Of a stretch of DNA of 64,000 bases, positions 40,801 to 49,429 are shown piece after piece. Within the stretch, counting starts at the first letter, position 1, and each line of letters starts with the position of its first letter. The translations under genes and the position numbers were made by a program. Under the pieces are notes generated by a model that ran no database searches, had not been told where the DNA came from, and worked only from the letters and a program-made list of their open reading frames with translations. Origin of the DNA: Pyropia yezoensis (lineage: Eukaryota > Rhodophyta > Bangiophyceae > Bangiales > Bangiaceae); NCBI GenBank assembly GCA_009829735.1, contig CM020620.1, forward strand, positions 26,258,951-26,322,950. Reading direction: 5' to 3'.

Positions 40801-41808
40801 ACGCGAGCGATCCCACTGGCAGAGATCACGGCCATGTCGGTCGTGTCAGCCTTCCTATATCACTGGGTTGCCGCGTATGGCATCCCAGATAGTACACTAT
40901 CGGACAATGGACCGCAATTTGCGTCTGTACTGTTTCAGGGAGTGCTGGATATGTTGGGGGTTAAGGCAAACTATGCCACCCCCTGCCACCCACAAACTAA
41001 TGGGCAGGTGGAGCGCTTCAACAAAACTATTGTTAGGCAGCTGCGCCACTATGTCAGTGAGCACGTGAAGACGTGGGACCAATACATTTCTATCCTTACT
41101 ACTGCCTACAATTCGCAGGTTCACTCATCTACAGGGGAAGTACCCCTCGCTTTTGTGACCCCCCGTCGCGTGCGGTCTATTGCCGTGCGGCGGTCGCTCC
41201 CAACTAGGGAGGATGGTGGCAGTACGCCTACTCCTACTGAGAGTAAGGCGGAGTTCGCCGCTAGGCTTGAAAACCTCATCCCTAAAGTCAGGGCTGAGAT
41301 GGACAAAGCACAAAAGCGCTACAAGCGTACCTTTGACAAAAAGGTGCGCAATGCTAAACATGTCCCCGAGCAGGGTGACTGGGTGCTGGTACACTCGCAC
41401 ACCCCAACTGGGGGTAAGCTGGTATTCCAGACGAAGGGACCGTACCAGGTCCTTCGTACTGATGGGCGGCGCTTCACCATCGAAAGTGACGATGGGGTCC
41501 GCACAGTGAACGGACAGGACGTGGTCAAAGTTGCACCACCGCCTGCAGGAGACCCAGCTTGGGCGCGTGCGTTGGAATCGTGGCGCCTCCCCTCACTGCC
41601 TGCGGCCAAACAGGGCCCGCAGGAGTACGTGTTCGATAAGTTCATCGACCACGGATGGGATGAAGACACTGACCGCCTCATGTTGAGGGTGCGTTGGTTT
41701 GGCTACAAAGCCAAGGATGATACGTGGGAGTATGTGGAGGACCTTCCCGCTGAGAAGGTCCGGGCGTACTGTGCCCGGAATGAGATAGACCCTAACAGCC
41801 CTCCCTGA
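37831..41808 (+). pseudogene. pol: pol of element A2, complete except for one in-frame stop
   Basis: Some 1325 codons in one frame, with TAG at 39886-39888 at the start of RNase H, right after YDQLGCV; the other two copies have a sense codon there. Domains in order: aspartic protease DTGSGASLI (from residue 81), RT with [14 protein letters not shown] and YLDD at about 524-527, RNase H (FLIRCDHRALQF), H2C2 finger (HNAPTGGHLG...CTSCAQNR), integrase core (AMDILGPLP, LSDNGPQF, TNGQVERFNKT) and C-terminal chromodomain (LRVRWFGYKAKDDTWEY). The chromodomain places it with chromoviruses, which target marked chromatin. All motifs other than the stop look intact. The stop would cut the product after RT, so the copy would need help in trans. 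Confidence 0.94.
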
Positions 41809-41925
41809 ACGTGAGGGAAGGCCGAGCAACAGTGCCAAGAGAGTGCTTCAAGTCGAAGTGGTACGCAGAGTGGCTTTTAACTACAGCCCTAACCCTCACA
41901 CTCTCACAACAAAGGCAGCTGCCAA
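41809..41925. other. 117-bp junction between convergent pol and accessory ORF of A2
   Basis: The stops of the two convergent genes face each other across this short stretch, so their transcripts must overlap or end here. It contains the hairpin CTTC-AAGTC-GAAG (41846-41858), also present in A1. Confidence 0.7.
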
Positions 41926-43869
41926 CTAGGCACGCATGCTAGACTCTCCCACCCCACGGCCCTCGCCCTCACGTGGAGGCGAGCGGCGAGACCCACGCCG
42001 ATAACGGTCTCCACTTGTTGGAGGGGGCGGCGGCTCCAAGTCGGAACCGTCGCGTCCCTCACGGTCGCGCAAGTGGCGCCGACCGTGGCCACTCTTCTGC
42101 CTGGTCTTGCGCGCAAGTTTGCGACGCAGACGCTGGACAGACTCCGTCTCCGACGGGGTAGCGGACTCCGAAACGGAGTAAGACAACTCGTCTTCCGATA
42201 CGGAAGGAGAGCGCCGCGAGTGTCGGCGACGACGGCGAGGAGGCGAGTATGCCCGGCTCGCGCGACGTTTGCCACGCCCAAGTGGGGCTGGCTGGGGCAT
42301 AATAGCCCCAATGCGAGCCAACTCGGCTGTCATAAACTCCGCCACCGACTCGCAACTCGCGGTCGCCACTGCAGTACGAACGCGCTCCTCAAGTTGAGGA
42401 GTCTCGGAACTCTGTAGGGTTGCGGTCGACGCGGCCAACCAGGAAATGGTGCGCACCAACGTGGTGATCATCATCTCTGAGGTTAGAGGCGTGGGCGGCA
42501 ACACCAACTTGGGGTATACCGTCAGGAGGGTGGCCCCCAAGTTGGGAGACACCGGGGTGGAAGACTCCACGGCCACGCTGATCGGGATGTTCCCGTGAGG
42601 TTGGAAAGGAACAGGAGGAAGCGGAGGGGCCCGCCGAGGTGGCGGTACCCGGGTGTAACTGCGACCCCGACTTGGGGCCCCCGCAGTGGGTTGAGTCATA
42701 TGGTCATCATAGGACGGCACGGCCATAACTATGGGCTTGTCCGGGGGTGGCGCAGTGTGGCGATCCACCCCCGGGGCATACGGGTAGTCCCCGATGCCCA
42801 ACCCCTCTCGTAGGACCACACGGCCGTCGTGAAGTTCACGAGCGACCCACACGAACTGGCGAAGTGCGCCATCGTCCTTGGGCCCACGAGTGGGGCGGCG
42901 CAACTTGTGCTCAATGCTCTCCCACTCGATAAACTTATGGAGCCAGAGCATCTCCTCAAGTAGAGTGAGTTGTCCTGATGAGCACCCCTCAGCAACTAGC
43001 TGAGGGGTGAGCTGTTCCAAACCTTGGAGGAGCCGGAGGGGGAGATGCCAGAGCATCCCCCGCCGCTGAACACAGGACACCCAGGTCGACATGACCTCGA
43101 GGAGCCACTGGGTGGCCAACATGGCCCACACCAGGTGATCAGGGGCAGCCGTCAACATGACGGAGCCGAAGTGGTCAAGCAACCGTGGCAACAACGCCGG
43201 GAACCCGTAGGGGACCTCAACTTGAGGCCACCACTCGGGCTTCTTCGGATAGTACTGCTCCTTACTGGCAGCAGACTGTTGAGGAAACTCAAGTTGAGCC
43301 GAGTTCACCAAGTAGGGACCTCGCCGGAAGTCTTTCTCCATCCGCACATCAAAGTGATGAGTGTGCGGATCGGCCTCGTGGAGGTACGGTGGGCGAGTTG
43401 CCACAGCGTCCCACGTGAAGGTCGGCAAGTCGCCGGGACCCGGGATAGTTCCCCCGCGGTCCACCATGGCCTTGGCACGCTGAACGTCCTCAACCTCCTC
43501 ATCGTCCAGGAAGGCAAACTGGTCCGTCCTGAAGCCGGCAGGGAACCCGACCCTACGGGGATACTTCTCCCGTAGGCGGTCCCATACCCGGCCCATCGCT
43601 GCGCCAAGTCGGCCACAGCGAAGAACAGTCAGCCCCTCCTCATAGAGAGGCCAAGCGGGGTAAAACCACCGCCCCAAGGCCTCACGCGGGACAACTTGTC
43701 CCGCCTCCGGGGGAGACCCCGCCGTCAACCCAAAGCCGGGTGCCGCGGGAGTCCCGTCCCCCGGAGCGATCGCGGAGCCCCCGCCGGAAGTCCCGGCGGG
43801 TGCTGCCCCGTAGGAGGTGTCCTCCATGCGCTCGTCAAGAGAGTCCGTCTCCACTCCCGGAGTCGCCAT
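41926..43869 (-). CDS. antisense accessory ORF of family A (647 aa), intact
   Basis: It lies on the strand opposite gag-pol, between pol and the 3' LTR. I chose ATG 43869 (MATPGVETDSLDERMEDTSY), also present in A1; the frame is open further upstream without an ATG. The first 60 residues are Gly/Pro-rich. A Trp-rich globular part follows: FYPAWPLYEEGL, FLDDEEVEDVQRAK, HHFDVRMEKDFRRGPYL, YYPKKPEWW (206-214), HFGSVM (233-238), WVSCVQRRGMLWHLP (263-277). The end is Arg/Ser-rich (SPPRRRRRHSRRSPS) and could bind nucleic acid. No enzyme motif, membrane helix or signal peptide. A1 has a diverged homologue, and family B a motif-level one. Its promoter should lie in or near the 3' LTR on the minus strand. 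Function unknown. Confidence 0.8.
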   Translation of the reverse strand: MATPGVETDSLDERMEDTSYGAAPAGTSGGGSAIAPGDGTPAAPGFGLTAGSPPEAGQVVPREALGRWFYPAWPLYEEGLTVLRCGRLGAAMGRVWDRLREKYPRRVGFPAGFRTDQFAFLDDEEVEDVQRAKAMVDRGGTIPGPGDLPTFTWDAVATRPPYLHEADPHTHHFDVRMEKDFRRGPYLVNSAQLEFPQQSAASKEQYYPKKPEWWPQVEVPYGFPALLPRLLDHFGSVMLTAAPDHLVWAMLATQWLLEVMSTWVSCVQRRGMLWHLPLRLLQGLEQLTPQLVAEGCSSGQLTLLEEMLWLHKFIEWESIEHKLRRPTRGPKDDGALRQFVWVARELHDGRVVLREGLGIGDYPYAPGVDRHTAPPPDKPIVMAVPSYDDHMTQPTAGAPSRGRSYTRVPPPRRAPPLPPVPFQPHGNIPISVAVESSTPVSPNLGATLLTVYPKLVLPPTPLTSEMMITTLVRTISWLAASTATLQSSETPQLEERVRTAVATASCESVAEFMTAELARIGAIMPQPAPLGRGKRRASRAYSPPRRRRRHSRRSPSVSEDELSYSVSESATPSETESVQRLRRKLARKTRQKSGHGRRHLRDREGRDGSDLEPPPPPTSGDRYRRGSRRSPPREGEGRGVGESSMRA

Positions 43870-44194
43870 GGCTCTCCCCAAGTTGGGGAGAGACGCTCTG
43901 GCTATCGCAGCACGAGACCCGCCTCGAGTTGAGGGGGACTCGGATCGTGGGTATACGGGTGGCCTCCCCAGCGTGGGGCGGCCCAGTGGAAGGTGAAGGG
44001 GAGGTGGTGGTGATGGTGAAGTGTGAACTGAGGAGAGCAAGCTGCCGAGTGGGCAAGCTTGAGGAGAGGGGCGGTCAACGTGACCGCCTCCACATCCGTG
44101 TTACGTACTCGATGGGGGACAGCAAGTCGCGCCCCCAACGGCGAGACGTGCGTTTACGCACCCCCTCACAGGGCCGACCGGGTCGGTCGGAACT

Positions 44195-44207
44195 GAGGAG
44201 AGGGGAG
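44195..44207 (+). other. polypurine tract of element A2
   Basis: GAGGAGAGGGGAG directly precedes the 3' LTR, identical to the run at 5208-5220. Confidence 0.85.
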
Positions 44208-44676
44208 TGTGGCAGTATTGACCCCCAGGTAGGGGGGCAACACGTGCCATGCAAGGGGCGGCAGGCCACTAGCCTGATCCGTTCCTCCCCCTGCATTTGG
44301 GTCCATATTCCCTAAGTTTGGGATAGTTAGCTTAGTAGTAAATCCAACTTGGATTTGAGGGTTTTCTGCATTTATCGTCTTGAATTTTCGTGTGGCCCGG
44401 TGGGCAGGTGCTGGGGTGGGAGATTCTGAGTGGCGAGATTCTGAGTGGACCCTGGGGGGATAAGGGGAGGGACAGCGGGGCTTGGCCCTGCGTCCCCGTC
44501 CCGGCCAAGAAACTGTTGGACCACACACCATCCTCTTGTTTGTCCGTGGGGGGTTTGCCCCACAACAGGGACAGAGTGTGTGCGACTTGCACTTCTTCCG
44601 GTTCCCCCGACACGGGAGGCAGCCCTAGCACACCGCCCCAACTTGGGTGCCGTGTGTGCTAGTGGTTTTTGCCACA
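44208..44676 (+). repeat. 3' LTR of element A2 (469 bp)
   Basis: Ends and length match the 5' LTR; one substitution between them was found on reading. AGACC follows at 44677-44681. Confidence 0.97.
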
Positions 44677-46869
44677 AGACCGGCGGCATCGGGCGTTGGA
44701 GATGGGCATGTCCGCAAGGAGCGGACACCCATCACCCTGGGCGACAAGATCGCGTTTATCCGTTTAGTTGATCGAGGGACGCATACGTCATTACAAGCTG
44801 CATTAGACTCCTTCCACGTTGCCATATCCCTTGAGGCGGCCCGCAGCATTTGCAGGCCGAGAGAGCGGGCTAAGCTCCTAGCGCGGGCGCGCAGCGGCGA
44901 GCCACTCGATGCTGTGCGCCAACGTCGGTCAAGATTTGAAGCGGTGGATAAGGCGCTGCGCGCGTGGTACGATGGCATCCAGTCCATGGCGCGCAGCGAC
45001 CTTCCTGTGACTCTGGCAGTGCTTGAGTTCAAGGCGGCCGAGATTGCAGCCGAAATGGGCGTGGCGGGCTTCATGGCATCGAAGGGCTTTATCCAGAAGT
45101 GGGCGCAACGACACCAGCTGCGCAACGTGGCGCTTTGGGGCCAGGGTGGGTCGGCGATTGACGCTGCTCAACAAGGAGCCGAAAGGATGACCGAGATACG
45201 GGAGGAGCTGTCCAACTACGACCCAGAGCATATATACAATATGGACGAGACGGGGCTGCAGTTTCGGTGTCTTCCTAACCGGGCCTACATCGCGGCGGGG
45301 CAACGACGGCGGGCCCGAGGGACCAAGGCCATGAAGGCCAAGGATCGGGTCACCCTCGTGTTGGCATACAATGCCACGGGCTCCCATAAGATCCCCATCT
45401 CTATCATCGGGTCGGCCGCCGTGCCCTTGTGTTTTAAGCCTCCCCGACCGGCCTGCCCTCTTCCCTACTTCAGCCAAAAGTCGGCGTGGATGGATGCGGA
45501 TGTGTACGACAAGTGGTTCAACACGGTGTTTGCCCCAGCTGTGCGGTCACGGACCAGCGAGCCTGTCATCCTCATTGTCGACAACTGTGGGGCGCACACG
45601 GAGTTGACGCATCCGCAAGTTAAGATTTGCGCTCTCCCCCCAAACGTGACGGCCATCCATCACCCTCTAGATGCTGGCGTGATCGCGTGTGTCAAGCGTC
45701 GGTATAAGAAGCGCCTAATATCGCTGGTCATCCGCGCGCACGAGGACAGGCAGCGGCGTGAAGCTTCAGCGCGGGCAGCCGGGCCGACCGCAGCGCCAGC
45801 ACCGGTGCCAACAAGCGGGCGCAGTGCGGCGACGGAGGCGGCGGCGGGGCCTATCCTGCACACGGCCGCGGGGCCAGGCCCTAGCAGGCCTTCCGAAGCG
45901 GCGGGGGCAGCGGCGACAACACTCGAGGTGACGAGGCTGGGCCCTCCGTCGGCGGAAATATGGCCGGGGGTGTCAGCACCACCGGGCGGCGAGTGTGACG
46001 CCGCCCCCGTGCCAACCGGTGCGCCGAATGCTGCGGGCCCCAACGCGAGCCCCATCCTCCCCTCCGCCGCCGAGCCCTGTGCTCCGCGCGCCACTCCTGG
46101 GTCGGCCACTCCACGCGCCGCCCCCGGGCCGACGGGTGCGCCGATTGCGACGGGACCCAACACAAGCCCCCCCCCCCACCCTGCCGCCGTGCCCTGTGCT
46201 CCGTGCGCCACTCCTGGGTCGGCCACTCCACGCGCCGCCCCCGGGCCGACGGGTGGGCCGATTGCTGTAAAACCCAACACAAGCCCCCCCCCTCCCCCCG
46301 CCGCGCCGGGATCTATTGAAGCGTTTTCGTTCAACTCGATTTCGGTTGACGGTTTGTCGTCGCCTACGCCGGCTGACATTGCTTTGGCTTCCAGACCCAA
46401 TGTGTGGGTAGCCCCCCCAAGCACCGCCCCGGCTGAGTCAACGAGGCGCAGGCGCTCACGGGCGCCGACCCCGAGGCAAATCCTGGGAGTTCGCGACGGG
46501 GCTCCAGTCCACCTGCAAGACGTGGCCGAGCTTATCCTCGAGGAGTGGGCAGCGGTGACGACGGCCACGATTGCCCATTGCTGGGCAAAGGCGCGCATTC
46601 TGCCGCTTGGCATGGAGGCGCGCCTCTTGGCTGACCACGGAGATTACCGTGCCGCCGTCCAGCCCATTGGCGAGGACGTATGTGAGCTATTGTCCCTAAT
46701 GGGCACGTCTGCTGTGGCGCAGAACTGCTTTGGCGCGAGTGACAGGGCTGAGCAAGAGCTGGCTGTGGAGGGATGGCTGGGTATCGAGGAGGACCCAGAC
46801 GCAATCGAGGACACAGTGGACCAAGAGCGTCGAGCGCAACCCGCCGATGTAGACGAGGCGAGCGAATAA
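44677..46869 (+). pseudogene. pogo/CENP-B-like DDE transposase, 3' part
   Basis: The frame continues from the 35085-35299 piece. An N-terminal helix-turn-helix of psq/CENP-B type (RTPITLGDKIAFIRLVDRG) and a second CENP-B-type DNA-binding domain (LEFKAAEIAAEMG...GFIQKWAQRH) lead to the DDE_1 catalytic core. The three Asp are in YNMDETG (codon 45244), LIVDNCGAH (45580) and HPLDAGVI (45670); the last two are 30 codons apart, within the pogo range. The tail is Ala/Pro-rich with a 39-residue repeat (about 46005-46300) and ends at TAA inside AATAAA, a possible poly(A) signal. The catalytic triad is complete, but the family A element has removed the start. No terminal repeats were identified. Confidence 0.88.
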
Positions 46870-49429
46870 AAATAGGGGACAATTGTATCATTATGAGCTG
46901 CTCTTCTGGTTTGGTCGTGAAGCGCTCCGGTGCTTCATGCTGTGATGTCTTGCGGTCTGAGGCGCAGAGGGCAGGCGGCAGTCCAGCTCGACAGTGAACG
47001 ATCGCGCGACGCCGTCAAACGATCGACAATCGTTCCAAACTGGGGCGAATTTATCAGGGGCCAAAGGCGGCTGGCACCGCCGACTTGATGGGCTACTTCA
47101 TTGCGCACCCCCGTATATAGTCGAATAATGACTGTAGCCCCGTTGTGCCATGCGACGGGTCGATTTAATCGCGGAACTACAGATAAAAAAAAAGTGGAGA
47201 AGAACGTCCAAACAAGGCAGAAACAATCACGAGTGGGATCTTCCCTCGAGTGCGAATAACGATCGTTTGTGCGTGCGCGCCGTACAAACTGACGCCCGCG
47301 GCGGATTGCGGCCGCCGCCCGGCCGCGTCGCGTTGCGCCGCGCGCCGTCGCCGCCAGACGGCGGCGGCGGGGACGCGTCCGCGTCGCCGCCGGCGGCTGC
47401 CGCCACCGCCGCCGCCGCTGGCTCGGGCGGGGGCGGCCGGCCGGCCGGCCGCCCCGCCAGTTGCCGCCGCCGCCACGGCCGCCACACCGCTGCGACCTTG
47501 CGAGGGGGGACGGGGGAAAGGGAAGCGGGGGGCGGGTGGGCCGCGTGGCCCAAACGCGATGGGCGGGCGGGCATCGCCCGCCGTCGCCGCCAGCTCGCTG
47601 CTGGACCGGCTACGGTGGTGGCACATACGGGCGGGGGGGGACGGCGGCGGTGGTCTCGACCGTTGCCACAATGGGGGCGGCCGCGGCAGGCCGAGGCGAC
47701 ATCTCCGGGGTAGGGGTGACGCACCAGCGGCGGCAGCCGCAGCATCCGCCCTGCGCCCCACGGCCACACGTGCCCACTCCTGATACCGTCAGCGGCGGAG
47801 TCACACGCCGCTGCTCGGGCGGGTGGGCGCCCCCACTGCGGACATGGCTACTTTGGCAGCGACCGGCACGGCGGGAGCACCTCCCCCGCCGCCGCGCCAA
47901 CGGCTGCGTCACCGCAAAAGCCGCTGCCGCTGCAGTGGCACCACCGCGAGGGCGGGGCCTTCGCTCGTTTCGCCGGGCAGCCATCACTGCGGGCGTCCGT
48001 CCCCCTCTTTACGGCCTAACTCTCATTCTGGCCGCCGCCGCCGCCGCCGCCGCCGCGGTCGACGAAGGCAGGGGGACCCATGCCCTATGGCACAGCGACC
48101 GCTACACGAACTCTCATTGCCAAGGACCACAGTGGCCTTCTCCACATCATCGCCCTACCCCGAACTCCCCCAACCCTCCACCATGCCCGACGCCATCCCC
48201 ACCGACGCCGCTCCCTCCGTCCTCTGCTACGACAAGAGCGCTCCATCTTCGCTTTGTGTTGCGAAACACACTGACAGGCAAATTCCCATGCAAAATTCAA
48301 GGACAATGACAGTTCAGTGCAAGTGCTACATTGACAGTCCAGTGCAAGTGCTGCCATTCGACCCCCCCGCGCTGTGCCCTCTAAACCGTCGCGGAAGCCC
48401 TTGTTTGAGCATATTTTGGGTCGTAGAGCAAGTTGTTGAGCAGGAATGTGTGCTTTGCCGTGCGCTTGCCCGTTACGGTGCGTACGACTGCGACGTGCGC
48501 AGCCGGGATGAGTGTGAAGCGCATGCCTCAACGATACTCCTTGTATGAGAGAGCAAGCCCGCAGCGGCCCTCCGCCTAGGAGTACAAGCATTTGCGCGAT
48601 ATTCGACCGAAAATGTGGGCCAGAGGTTGCTGTGGGAGGGTGCGCAAGGGGCCACGCAAGCGAAAACAAGCCGATTTCCGAAAATCCGCGACGACCGTTT
48701 ACTGGGCACAGCGCAGCGAGCCTGCGTACCTATGTACATTTGCGTCCCCCAAGAATGACGGCATTACAATATTGTACATGTCTCCTGTATACATACAGAA
48801 CAGTGCGTACCCGCGCGCCCTCGCGGCGCGGGAGATGGCGGGAAAGCGCCTCGAGCAGCAGCAGAGACGGCCTCTTTGCCAGCGGCGTTCTATAGGAGCA
48901 CCACCGGCAGATCCGCGAAAGCCCCCTGGTTGGGCGCGTTTGTCAGGAGGGCGCCACACTGGCGACGGGCTCGCACGCCTCAATGTGGCACGTGGCTCCA
49001 TGTGGCGGACGAGCATATCTACGCGTCGCGACACGGAGGCGGCCGGCGCCCAGGAGGCTGTCGCCGTTGCGCTCTTCCCCAAAGCCGTCACTGTTGGCGT
49101 GGCCAGGGTACAGTTCTCCGGGGGCTGCCACCCGCATCCCCAGTATCCATGGGCATCCAGTGAGGGCACCGTTCGGGAGCTCTCCGCCCACTCAACGGAC
49201 GCCCTCGTGCCCCCCCGACGGCGTCCCCCCCCCCACTCCTGTGCCGAATTGCGGCAGGACGTCTGCGTCTGTACAAGGAGGCGGCAACGGGGGTGGCCCG
49301 TCACTGTGCTTTGAAGGGGCGTGTGTGCACCGCATCTGCGGCTGAGCTGCAGCGGCTGCTCCCTTGGGTGCTGCCAGAGGCTGTGCTCCGACAGCGGAAC
49401 ACTTTCTGTTACGCCGACGGTGGGCGGCA
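46870..49429. other. 2.5-kb region without a recognised gene
   Basis: Directly after the transposase is moderately AT-rich DNA (to about 47250), perhaps the transposon's right end. A GC-rich block follows with open frames on both strands and a GCC/CCG microsatellite near 48030-48057. A TACA/TGTA-rich island lies at 48721-48800. No domain seen. Confidence 0.5.

Larger units (their letters stand above)
35300..44676 (+). mobile_element. full-length young Ty3/gypsy element A2 (family A, 9377 bp)
   Basis: Two 469-bp LTRs (35300-35768 and 44208-44676) differ at one base that I can see (A/G in CCCGACC/CCCGGCC). AGACC flanks the element (35295-35299 and 44677-44681). Between the LTRs lie primer-binding site, gag, pol in the -1 frame, an opposite-strand ORF and a polypurine tract. 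Gag and the antisense ORF are intact; pol has a single stop. It is the reference copy for family A in this window. Confidence 0.97.

Noticed and set aside
24865..46869. MITE at 24865 as a derivative of the pogo-like transposon at 35-47 kb
   Set aside because: No copy of its terminal repeat was found around the transposase gene.
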